Virus record (IMG/VR): IMGVR_UViG_3300031391_000023
Location: 1-20,386 of that record
Length of the DNA: 20,386 nt
Direction: 5' to 3' (one strand)
From: a virus
The notes below the pieces were generated by a model. The model saw nothing but the letters and a program-made list of their open reading frames with translations. It did not search any database and was not told the DNA's origin. The position numbers were made by a program, and so were the translations under genes. Below are positions 1 through 7,615 of this stretch, piece after piece (position 1 is the first letter of the stretch; each line of letters starts with the position of its first letter).

Positions 1-2162
1 CCGACGCCGACATTCCCACTCCCATCAACATTAATACGCTGATTCCCCGCTCCATCAGCAATAATAATGTTGTTTGATAACGTAGAGGAAAGTCCGGTGA
101 CGTTAGCTCCGAGGATAGTGTTGTTTACCCCGGTGACGATACCACGACCAGTGTTGTACCCGATGACGGTGTTTGCGCCGGTGTCGTCACCGGTGTTGAT
201 ATCGTAGCCAGCCTGGAAACCATTGGCGGTGTTTTGGCTACCGGTGGTGTTGTAGCGGAGGGCTTCGTAACCGTTGGCGGTGTTGCTGTTACCGGTGGTG
301 TTGGAGTAGAGGGCCTGGAAACCGTTGGCGGTGTTGCTGTTACCGGTGGTCTTGGAGTAGAGGGCGTTGAGACCATAGGCGGTGTTGAAGCTACCGGTGG
401 TGTTGGAGCGGAGGGCGTAGCGACCATAGGCGGTGTTGTTGGAACCGGTGGTGTTGGAGAAGAGGGCGTCGCGACCATTGGCGGTGTTGTTGTAACCGGT
501 GGTGTTGGAGCGGAGGGCGCCGAGACCATTGGCGGTGTTGCTGTAACCGGTGGTGTTGGAGCGGAGGGCTTCGAAACCATTGGCGGTGTTGAAGCTACCG
601 GTGGTGTTGGAGCGGAGGGCGTTGAGACCATTGGCGGTGTTGAAGCTACCGAGGGTGTTGGAGTAGAGGGCGTTGAGACCATTGGCGGTGTTGTTGGAAC
701 CGGAGGTGTTGGAGTAGAGGGCGTTGAGACCATTGGCGGTGTTGTTGGAACCGGAGGTGTTGGAGTAGAGGGCGTTGAGACCATTGGCGGTGTTGTTGGA
801 ACCGGTCATCGTCAAGTTCCCGGCTCCGCCGAAGAAGTAGTTGTTAAGGGTGGTAGAGGCGATGATAACATCGGCACCGTTGTATTTATAAGAGCTGGCT
901 GAGGTGATGTTTATGTCGCCAGCTACTTGCAATGCACTATCAGGTGCCGTCGTCCCGATACCGACGTTGCCTGTGCTAGCCACAAACACCCCCTCATTTC
1001 CCCCATCTCCTGAAAGGTAGTTACCATTAAGAGCAATGTTACCTGTCATTGTGCCTCCTGCTTTAGGAAGTAGACCTGACAGGTCTTGGTCTGCTGTAGC
1101 CCCGTCTTCTACATTTATTAAAGTACGCACCGCACTGGCTGTAAGTTGCTCTGAGTCACCTGTGCCTGCTGTGGTTCGTCCTAAGATTCGGTCTGTGGCT
1201 ACGTTTGATACTACGTCTACTGTGCCGCCTCCTCCTCCATTATCATCTACATACTTTTTAGTAGCAGCTTGTAGGTCTGTAGTTGGTGCTGGGATAATAG
1301 GTGAGCTAGAAAATGTCTTTACCCCTGCTACGGTTTCGTTACCTGTGTTCTGTACTGCTGAGTCTGCTAGTAAGCCTTGTGCTGCTGTAGCAAACGCTCC
1401 TGTTGCTTGTGTAGCTGCTGTGCCTAATCCAAGGTTAGTACGGGATGTTCCTGCATTGGCTACGTCTGAGAGGTTGTTAGAGCCGAGCATGTCACCACCA
1501 CCTGCGATAGATTCCCACGCTGGGTCTGTACCGTCTGTGGTGAGGAACTTACCAGCGTTGCCTGTTTGGTCGGGGAGGGATGAGCCACCGCCAGAGCCTA
1601 GGATGTAATTACCCTTAGCGTCCTGAGTAAGACCTGACAAGTCAACGTCAGTAAGTTGCCCAAGTGCCTGTGCTCCACCGCCAATATTTCCAACTCGTTG
1701 GGTCGGTAGTTTAATCTTCTTTACTTGTTTGTCGATGTACTCTTTAATACCAGCGTAGTCAACGTCTTCTGCCTCGTCTAGCTTTGGCATTACCTTCAAT
1801 AAAGATTCTACAATAGCGGGAATGTCCACTACTGCATCTTTACCAGGCTCTCCGTCTTTGGCTTTTGGAATCTTAGCCACTTGCTTGGTTACTTCTTTCT
1901 CCACCTCTTGTACTACGTAAGAGAATACAATGTCATAGTCTGCGTCTTCTCCGTCCTTAGGTACTGGTATACGTGAGACAACCTCTTTTATCATGACTTC
2001 CTTCTCTTGGTCAGTGAAGTAGTCAGTACCTTTCTTAGGCGTGTCACCCCTTTCGCCCTTTGCGTCAGCAATAAGCGTAGCGAAGAACTTCTCCATCGGA
2101 GAGTTACCTGTTTTTCCACTTTGGTACTGAGCACGTTCTTTAGCGTAGGGGTCTGGTTTCAT
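1..2162 (-). CDS. Tail fibre protein with 17-residue repeats, 3' end outside the window
   Basis: An uninterrupted minus-strand frame runs from ATG at 2162 past base 1, giving at least 720 residues with no stop. The N-terminus (about 1-160) is charged and helical and has GxxG/KDGEPGKDA-type linkers. Residues about 160-400 carry motifs typical of phage fibres: NLSDVANAGTSRTNLGLG, a V..VKTFSSSPI..P..AT.KYVDD segment and KAGGTMTGNI. A GNVGIGTTAPDSALQVAG segment follows near 410-430. Residues 455-658 are twelve 17-residue repeats of the SNNTANGLNALYSNTTG type. The last visible part reads NNIIIADGAG..RINVDGSGNVGVG. In known proteins this layout usually ends in a self-cleaving S74 chaperone, which would lie outside the window; that is inference. 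The protein probably binds the host surface. It has its own extended -10 box just upstream. Codon use changes near 915 from A/T-ending to C-ending codons. Confidence 0.9.
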   Translation of the reverse strand, partial: MKPDPYAKERAQYQSGKTGNSPMEKFFATLIADAKGERGDTPKKGTDYFTDQEKEVMIKEVVSRIPVPKDGEDADYDIVFSYVVQEVEKEVTKQVAKIPKAKDGEPGKDAVVDIPAIVESLLKVMPKLDEAEDVDYAGIKEYIDKQVKKIKLPTQRVGNIGGGAQALGQLTDVDLSGLTQDAKGNYILGSGGGSSLPDQTGNAGKFLTTDGTDPAWESIAGGGDMLGSNNLSDVANAGTSRTNLGLGTAATQATGAFATAAQGLLADSAVQNTGNETVAGVKTFSSSPIIPAPTTDLQAATKKYVDDNGGGGGTVDVVSNVATDRILGRTTAGTGDSEQLTASAVRTLINVEDGATADQDLSGLLPKAGGTMTGNIALNGNYLSGDGGNEGVFVASTGNVGIGTTAPDSALQVAGDINITSASSYKYNGADVIIASTTLNNYFFGGAGNLTMTGSNNTANGLNALYSNTSGSNNTANGLNALYSNTSGSNNTANGLNALYSNTLGSFNTANGLNALRSNTTGSFNTANGFEALRSNTTGYSNTANGLGALRSNTTGYNNTANGRDALFSNTTGSNNTAYGRYALRSNTTGSFNTAYGLNALYSKTTGNSNTANGFQALYSNTTGNSNTANGYEALRYNTTGSQNTANGFQAGYDINTGDDTGANTVIGYNTGRGIVTGVNNTILGANVTGLSSTLSNNIIIADGAGNQRINVDGSGNVGV
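189..800 (-). repeat. Twelve tandem 51-bp repeats inside the tail fibre gene
   Basis: The same point of the unit (ACCG on the plus strand) recurs at 189, 240, 291, 342, 393, 444, 495, 546, 597, 648, 699, 750 and 801, exactly 51 bases apart with no indel. Each unit encodes 17 residues with conserved NTAnG..AL.sNttG. Positions 1, 2, 8, 9 and 12 vary among S/N/Y/F/Q, L/F/R/Y and N/E/G/D/Q. The units at 699-749 and 750-800 are identical in DNA, so duplication is recent. Because the unit is a multiple of three, a unit without stops in the other frames also keeps those frames open, which creates false ORFs on both strands. Confidence 0.95.
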
Positions 2163-2171
2163 ATTCGTTTA

Positions 2172-2180
2172 ATTATAACA
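2172..2180 (-). promoter_or_regulatory. Extended -10 promoter of the tail fibre gene
   Basis: TGTTATAAT on the minus strand fills the 19-base gap between the 1807-aa gene and the fibre. Nine bases separate the box from the ATG at 2162, so transcription would start about 2-3 bases before the start codon. There is no Shine-Dalgarno sequence. The consensus match is seen; activity is inferred. Confidence 0.55.
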
Positions 2181-2181
2181 T

Positions 2182-5100
2182 TTAATTAGAAGTCGATTGC
2201 TGTTGTTTTAAGGCTCTGATTTGGTCTACTACTGACTTTGATATGACCCCTTTAACAGCCAAGTCTTTGATGTATGCGTTGGCTTCCTCTGGCTGCATGG
2301 TGTTAGCTTTCTTAAAGACGTACTCAGCCCGCTTGCCGTTCTCTACTCCTAGTTGTGAGATGGCTTGGTCAGTGGGTGTCCAGTCAGCTTTCTTTTTATC
2401 AGCCAGTACCTTCGCTTTAATCTTCTTCGCTAGTGGTAGGTTGGTCTTGGCTATCTCAGTTAGGCGAGCATTGGCTTGCTCTGGTGGTAGGTTGCCGAGT
2501 TCTTTAGAGACAGTTTCAACTTCTTCTGAGATGCTTTGTTTTTCGTCTTTCGCTTCCTTTAGGAAAGTGTCTAGTTCCGCATCTCCTGAAGTTCTGTTTG
2601 GTTTAGCAAACTGTCTAAATGCTGATGGAGTAAATTGACGTTGGATGGCGGTTAAGCCTTTTAAGTCACCCTCTTTGAAGTCTTTCCCGTCTGTTTTGTA
2701 CTCACTCCACATAGCTAGTTCTACTAAGTTGTCTGTCAACTTGGTTAAGAAACTAAGTAGTCGTGGCTCTCCAACAAACAGCCGTGGGTCAACGGCTCCG
2801 ATAATTGTCAACGCTTCTAGTTGAATACGAGCGTACCACTTTCCTGCAAAAGTATCTTCGTCGTTGTCTTGCATCGCTTGGCTTCCAACGTAAAAGATTA
2901 AGGCAGTAGCTTGCACCTCTCTAATAGTTTCTTGCATCTCCCTTGAGGTAATAATGCCTTTCAACTTGCCGCTTTTAATTCTAGTCGCCAGCGTAGTTAG
3001 GTTCTTTGCGGTAGTTCTAGCAATCGGAATAGCCCAGCCCTTGTACTTATTCACTGCCGCTCCAGCTGAAGTAGCTCCATAAATAGATTTAACATCTGCA
3101 CCCAAGTCACGCCACCGACCAGCTTCTAAACGCAACTCAGCCAGTCTCGCTGACGACAATTTACCAGCTCTTAGTTCGGCTTTAGTCATCCTAGACAAAA
3201 GAAATATCTTGTTCATTTCAACTGAAGACTGTGCAAAACCAATGAACATTGCATTCAATCCTTTTTCACCTAGTGATATGTTTGGTTCAGCTAATTCAGT
3301 CCACACGTTACGCCCGATAAACGGCTCAGCTTCCTTGATAATTTTAGCTGCGTTAGGGTCAATATACCCCTTGAGTCCAGCGTCCCAGACTCGACGTTTA
3401 GCACCCTTAGCAACACCTTTAGCTCCTAGAGCTACATAAGTAACTACTGACTCACCAACAACTGCTGCTGTCTGTGAAAGAACACTAAAACCTAAGTCTT
3501 TAATTGAGACAACAATATTGCCGAGCCGGAGTGTTACGTCTAGCTTACCGCCCTGTTCCAGCAATCCACCAAAGTTTTCCCTTCTACCCTTCTTGTTGTT
3601 TAGATATTTATTTATAAACGTCTTTAGGCTACGGTCTAGCTCTAGTCCCTTTTCAGTTAAACCTTTTGGGGTAAGGGCCTGTGTGTATACTTCTATTTCA
3701 GGAATAACCCTGTCGAGCATCTTCTTACGCTCCATCTGTTCTACGTAGTCAAGAAATACTTTAGTTGCATTATTACTCGCTTCCCCCTCTCCAGTTCGGC
3801 GCAAGGTATACTTAAAGAACTTAGACTTAGATAGTATCTGTCCAGTGTCTTGGTCAATAATCTTAGCTACTTGGGCAGCGTCTTTCTGCGCTTGGAATAC
3901 ACCACGTACTGCGTTTATCAGTCCGTCATCACTCCAACTCTCTAGAAATTGCTTCTTTGTGTGAGTAAAGTAAGCGTCTGCGTACCGACTCCCTCGTAGT
4001 TCCTCTATGGCTATAAGGTGGTCTAAGGCTCCACGGTAGTACTGCTCCATGTGTACGGCTAGGTCTAGCTCCTCTTTAGTGAGAGCTTTCATAGCCGCTT
4101 CTTTGGCTTCTGGTTCAGCTTCGAGGTAACGTACTATCTCCTTTTGTTTAGGTACAAGTGACTGTTTAGCCTTACTGAATATACTTGTATTACGTGATTT
4201 GTTAGCGGCTGCTGTTAGTCGGTTAGTCTCAGCTTGCACCTTTAAGAAGCTAGCTTTACCACGCATTACCTCGGTCTGGGTACGCTTTACTACTAGATTG
4301 TAGAAAGGATTAGCTTCTGCTAGGGCGGTATCGTAGCGCATGCTATCTAGTGTGGTAGATGTCATGTTCTCTAGGTCTTCAAGTTTAATATCTTTAAACT
4401 CAGGGTTTTTCTTTAACTCTTCCCATAAGTGAACCCGTACCTCACGCATAGTTTTGACACTACCTAGTTCTGTACGGCTGATAGTCTCTAGTGTTCGAGG
4501 AGACAGGAACTCATCACCCACACTAAAGCCCTCCAGTGACTTAGCGTACTGGCGTAACTGGGCTTCGTTCATCTGGCTGACTGGGGGTAAGTCCTGTGCC
4601 TTGCGGTAGTTTTCTACTTTATCAAAGTGTTTGTCTTCAATCAGAGCGTTTAGCTCCCACTTAGCTTGCTTGGTGTTCTGCATCTGCATGGCTCGGTTCT
4701 CCATTCCTCGAATGAATCCATTGAACTCACTCTCTCCCATCCGTTGCAAGTCCCGACCAAACGTCAACTTCTTTATCTCTCCGTCAGTTAGTTGAAATTG
4801 GTCTTGGAGGAAACGGACGTATGACTTACGTTCAGCCGATACGGTACTAGCCACCTTACTAGCTTTGTTAGCCAGCGCACGTTCAGCCTTAGCTGGCTTA
4901 AGTTCGTCTCGTAGCTCTTTAATTATAGTCGTACTCTCAGTGTATTTTAGATAAGCCTCTCTAGCCTCCTCAGACGTATCAAAACCAGCTTCGTCAGCCA
5001 GTTGGTCTCCCTTACGGGCAAATATAGACTTGCCTGAGCCTGTCACTTCTGGGAGTCCGTCTTTACCAGCGTACTTTGAAAGTGCTTTAGCTGGGTGGTT

Positions 5101-7605
5101 AGCTAGAGCCTCCTCTGCAATGTCTATACGTGTAGCTAGTTGCCCTATCTTCTCAGCGTTTAGGTCTTTGTTCTTTATAGCAGTACGAATGTCTTTTAGC
5201 TCGGAGTCTATTTTGATACGTGGGGCTGGTTTGGGTTTAGGAAACTCTTTGGGTACACCACCAGCGTACCCACCTTGTCGAAAGGCTGGGTTTTTTAGTT
5301 GGTCTAGGAGGGATGGTTTCTTAGGGGTGTTAGCTTGCTTCCAGATGTCTGTTAGTTGGGCTTTGGTTTGTACCATTTCTGCGTTTAAGATACGCACTTC
5401 ATTATCCTCTAAAGATTTAATAACATCGTAATTTTTAGACAAATCTGTTAGTTCGTTCGCGGACATATCATCTATTATGTCTCCGTCAGGCATTTCATAA
5501 ACTCTAGCATTTGGTTTTATATACATTTCGACTACTTCATCTGAATTTGCTATGTTTTTGGAAAATTGTTTAGCATAATTTATGTCGGGTGAGGTGCTTA
5601 GTCCTACAAAACCACCGCCACTTGACGGGAACGCTAATTTTTCTTCTGGAGAAAGTATTTTAACTTGTTTAATAAGTTCCTTAACTCCAGCACCTCCATG
5701 AAACACTGGCTCTCCTTGTGCTTTCACAAAAGCCTCAGCACTATCAAACCCCTTAGCTCCTTCTAGGATGGATGGTTTTTTAGCTTCTGTGCTAAGATTA
5801 GCAGATGATACGGATTGATTGTCTAGTCTGGGTGTCGGTACTGCTTCTGGCTGTGCTGTTGCTGTTGGCTGTTTTACTTTAGCTGCTTTATTAGCTTGCT
5901 TCCAAATTTCCTCTAGCTCTGCTTCTCTTTTCCTTATCAAAGGTAATTCCAAAGATTCTGCTTTCCTTATCTCTGAACTGATGTCACCCAAGTCTTTGGT
6001 TATTTGCGCACTCAGCCTTACAATATCCTGAGCAGGCTTTCCTTCTTCGGCAATAACCTTCACTCCCTTGAATACATTTTCAGGATCAGAACCAAGGATT
6101 ACTTGTTTGACAAAGGGTAAATTATTTTTCTTAGCAAAGTAATTATATATAGATTGTATATTTGTTTCTATAGAATCACCCATCACACCACTCTTTAATT
6201 TGTCGTAGGATAAGACATCAGTAACATCTCCAACCTCTTTTCCTCTTTTAATACCTAAATCTGCAAGAAGTTCAACTGGGTCAAAATCTAATTTTCCACC
6301 TGAAATTGCTTTTGTGTTACCAACACGATCAAACAAAGAGTCTAATTGTTTATCTACTCCAAACTCTCGGTTAATAGTTTTTGTTACAAACTCTTCCTCC
6401 GTCAGTCCTTTAGCGACGGCTTCTGAGGCAGGTGTGGTTTGTACTGGCTTTTTAATATCAGATACTCCACCGCGCGCACGTGAAGCTTCAGCTTGTTTGG
6501 CTGGGCGTTGTGCGTCTTGTGTGATAGCTAGACTCTCGTCCATGTGTTGCCGTAGGGTATTGGCGAGCGTCTTGTCTCCACCTGTAGTGGCTTCTTTTGC
6601 AATGAAACCTTTTGCGACCATAGCGTCTCCTAGCTCTTGAGCGAGTCCTTTTATTTCTATCTTCTCCGCTGAGGTGGCTCTACTGGTTTTGTTCACTATA
6701 TCAGAGAATCTCTTTACTACCTCGGTCATCTCAGGGTTGTATGTCGCTGGCTTCAGTAGCGTTTTGAGACCCATCTTGACCGGCTTGGTAGTTCCCAAGA
6801 ATACTGGAGCATCGAGTCCAGCAAACAGCTTCTCGGTAAAGTTAGTTAAGCGCAGGGCTGATTTTTCCTCCGGTGTGAGGTCTTCAGTGGGTACGTTGAA
6901 CCTAGAAAGAATTGGAGCGTTGGGGTTTTGATTAGCTAGGTTTCTAATCGCTTTGTCAATCGCTAACTCTGGGTCTGTCCCCGCTTCAATAAGTTTGTCT
7001 CGGTATTCAAATATACGCCTGTTAGCGTCTTCTTGAGTCGGGTTGAGCAATGAGTTAAATCCTTCAGTTAAAAGCCCTGGCACGCCCTTTTCACGCGCTA
7101 CAGACCCCATAGACTCTAATACACCAGTGAAACCCTTCTGTTGGTTTGGCTGCTCTGCTCTACCTGTACCTACAAGAAATGGCGCAAGCCCTCCCAGTTT
7201 TTCTCGGAGCTTTGCTTGACGGTCTTCATTACGGCTTTGTTGCTGTGACACCATCCACTCCCGCCCTTGCCCTAGTTTCTTAGCATCATTAAAGCTTGTG
7301 TTGAGTAAGGGGTTTACTCTTGGTGCAGTAATAGAACCACCTTTAGCGATAATATCGGCTTGAGTTGGTTTGTATGCTGGTATCCTTGTTTGATTGGGAG
7401 CTGGCGTTTGGTTTGGAGTTGGTGTAAATGGTACGGGCTGTGTTTGTGCTTGTTGGGTAGTATTCGCTGTCTGGGGTAGAACAGGCTGCGGTAGAGTAGG
7501 TGCTTTAGGCATACCAAACTTCACCGGCTGGGGTGGCAGGTTTCTTTTTCCACCGTCTAAGATGGCTTTGATACTTGGGGTGAAGATTCTATTCCAGTCT
7601 TTCAT
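2182..7605 (-). CDS. Giant polyvalent ejection-type virion protein with ADP-ribosyltransferase-like domain
   Basis: This 1807-residue protein is the largest in the window. Residues about 20-75 are proline-, glutamine- and threonine-rich and look disordered. Residues about 630-745 resemble an ADP-ribosyltransferase fold: PVFHGG with H636, GFVGLSTSP with S670-S672, and DNEVRIL with E736. LxxIWKQAN occurs on both sides of this domain (564-572 and 751-759), each followed by KKPS(I/L)L. The rest is mostly charged helix, with hydrophobic stretches near 1370-1392 and 1560-1575. Long helical proteins placed between tail genes and fibre in short-tailed phages are usually ejected with the DNA. Such proteins with embedded enzymes are known as polyvalent proteins. 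The ejection role and enzyme activity are inferences from position and motifs. The ATG lies 10 bases after the preceding stop, with no Shine-Dalgarno sequence. Confidence 0.85.
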   Translation of the reverse strand: MKDWNRIFTPSIKAILDGGKRNLPPQPVKFGMPKAPTLPQPVLPQTANTTQQAQTQPVPFTPTPNQTPAPNQTRIPAYKPTQADIIAKGGSITAPRVNPLLNTSFNDAKKLGQGREWMVSQQQSRNEDRQAKLREKLGGLAPFLVGTGRAEQPNQQKGFTGVLESMGSVAREKGVPGLLTEGFNSLLNPTQEDANRRIFEYRDKLIEAGTDPELAIDKAIRNLANQNPNAPILSRFNVPTEDLTPEEKSALRLTNFTEKLFAGLDAPVFLGTTKPVKMGLKTLLKPATYNPEMTEVVKRFSDIVNKTSRATSAEKIEIKGLAQELGDAMVAKGFIAKEATTGGDKTLANTLRQHMDESLAITQDAQRPAKQAEASRARGGVSDIKKPVQTTPASEAVAKGLTEEEFVTKTINREFGVDKQLDSLFDRVGNTKAISGGKLDFDPVELLADLGIKRGKEVGDVTDVLSYDKLKSGVMGDSIETNIQSIYNYFAKKNNLPFVKQVILGSDPENVFKGVKVIAEEGKPAQDIVRLSAQITKDLGDISSEIRKAESLELPLIRKREAELEEIWKQANKAAKVKQPTATAQPEAVPTPRLDNQSVSSANLSTEAKKPSILEGAKGFDSAEAFVKAQGEPVFHGGAGVKELIKQVKILSPEEKLAFPSSGGGFVGLSTSPDINYAKQFSKNIANSDEVVEMYIKPNARVYEMPDGDIIDDMSANELTDLSKNYDVIKSLEDNEVRILNAEMVQTKAQLTDIWKQANTPKKPSLLDQLKNPAFRQGGYAGGVPKEFPKPKPAPRIKIDSELKDIRTAIKNKDLNAEKIGQLATRIDIAEEALANHPAKALSKYAGKDGLPEVTGSGKSIFARKGDQLADEAGFDTSEEAREAYLKYTESTTIIKELRDELKPAKAERALANKASKVASTVSAERKSYVRFLQDQFQLTDGEIKKLTFGRDLQRMGESEFNGFIRGMENRAMQMQNTKQAKWELNALIEDKHFDKVENYRKAQDLPPVSQMNEAQLRQYAKSLEGFSVGDEFLSPRTLETISRTELGSVKTMREVRVHLWEELKKNPEFKDIKLEDLENMTSTTLDSMRYDTALAEANPFYNLVVKRTQTEVMRGKASFLKVQAETNRLTAAANKSRNTSIFSKAKQSLVPKQKEIVRYLEAEPEAKEAAMKALTKEELDLAVHMEQYYRGALDHLIAIEELRGSRYADAYFTHTKKQFLESWSDDGLINAVRGVFQAQKDAAQVAKIIDQDTGQILSKSKFFKYTLRRTGEGEASNNATKVFLDYVEQMERKKMLDRVIPEIEVYTQALTPKGLTEKGLELDRSLKTFINKYLNNKKGRRENFGGLLEQGGKLDVTLRLGNIVVSIKDLGFSVLSQTAAVVGESVVTYVALGAKGVAKGAKRRVWDAGLKGYIDPNAAKIIKEAEPFIGRNVWTELAEPNISLGEKGLNAMFIGFAQSSVEMNKIFLLSRMTKAELRAGKLSSARLAELRLEAGRWRDLGADVKSIYGATSAGAAVNKYKGWAIPIARTTAKNLTTLATRIKSGKLKGIITSREMQETIREVQATALIFYVGSQAMQDNDEDTFAGKWYARIQLEALTIIGAVDPRLFVGEPRLLSFLTKLTDNLVELAMWSEYKTDGKDFKEGDLKGLTAIQRQFTPSAFRQFAKPNRTSGDAELDTFLKEAKDEKQSISEEVETVSKELGNLPPEQANARLTEIAKTNLPLAKKIKAKVLADKKKADWTPTDQAISQLGVENGKRAEYVFKKANTMQPEEANAYIKDLAVKGVISKSVVDQIRALKQQQSTSN
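5329..5355 (-). repeat. Linker repeat copy 2 (L-T-D-IWKQAN)
   Basis: The segment encodes LTDIWKQAN, residues 751-759, directly after the ADP-ribosyltransferase-like domain. Fourteen bases (5330-5343) are identical to 5891-5904. KKPSLL follows at 5303-5324 and matches KKPSIL at 5762-5783 at 20 of 22 bases. Confidence 0.8.
5356..5760 (-). other. ADP-ribosyltransferase-like domain within the 1807-aa protein
   Basis: The segment encodes residues about 616-750. It begins with FDSAEAFVKAQGEPVFHGG, continues with GGGFVGLSTSPDINYAKQFSK, then VVEMYIKPNARVYEMP, and closes with DNEVRILNAEMVQTKAQL. ADP-ribosyltransferases found in phage polyvalent proteins share this order: a strand with H or R, a strand with STS or a tyrosine, an Ala-rich helix, a strand with a bulky residue pattern, and a final strand with E or Q. 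H636, S670/S672 and E736 are candidate NAD-site residues. The second acidic residue of a classical ExE is absent (E736-V-R), so the target may differ or activity may be lost. No fold search was possible. Confidence 0.55.
5891..5916 (-). repeat. Linker repeat copy 1 (L-E-E-IWKQAN)
   Basis: The segment encodes LEEIWKQAN, residues 564-572, upstream of the ADP-ribosyltransferase-like domain. About 35 residues of T/P/A-rich linker separate it from KKPSIL (5762-5783), whereas in copy 2 the two motifs are nearly adjacent. It may be the end of a preceding, degraded domain. Confidence 0.8.
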
Positions 7606-7615
7606 AGTGGGCTAC

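Noticed and set aside
125-784. Minus-strand Pro/Thr-rich frame (TPPVPTTPPMVS repeats)
   Set aside because: It is a shifted frame over the 51-bp repeats. The tail fibre frame continues with good homology-like motifs on both sides, whereas this one is only open because the unit is a multiple of three.
189-800. CRISPR array
   Set aside because: Units abut without spacers, lie in frame within a gene and differ from each other by coding-type changes; no cas gene is present.
189-800. Diversity-generating retroelement variable region
   Set aside because: Variable residues in the repeats recall adenine mutagenesis, but no template repeat or reverse transcriptase is in the window, and internal tandem copies explain the pattern.
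234-902. Plus-strand Gly/Val-rich frame (GVEGVETIGGV repeats)
   Set aside because: It is antisense to the fibre repeats, limited to the repeat area, and there is no supporting start signal. All accepted genes run the other way.
1036-1608. Plus-strand 190-codon frame
   Set aside because: It is antisense to the fibre gene, whose frame has recognisable fibre motifs throughout this stretch; composition of the plus frame is P/S/V-rich as expected for a shadow.
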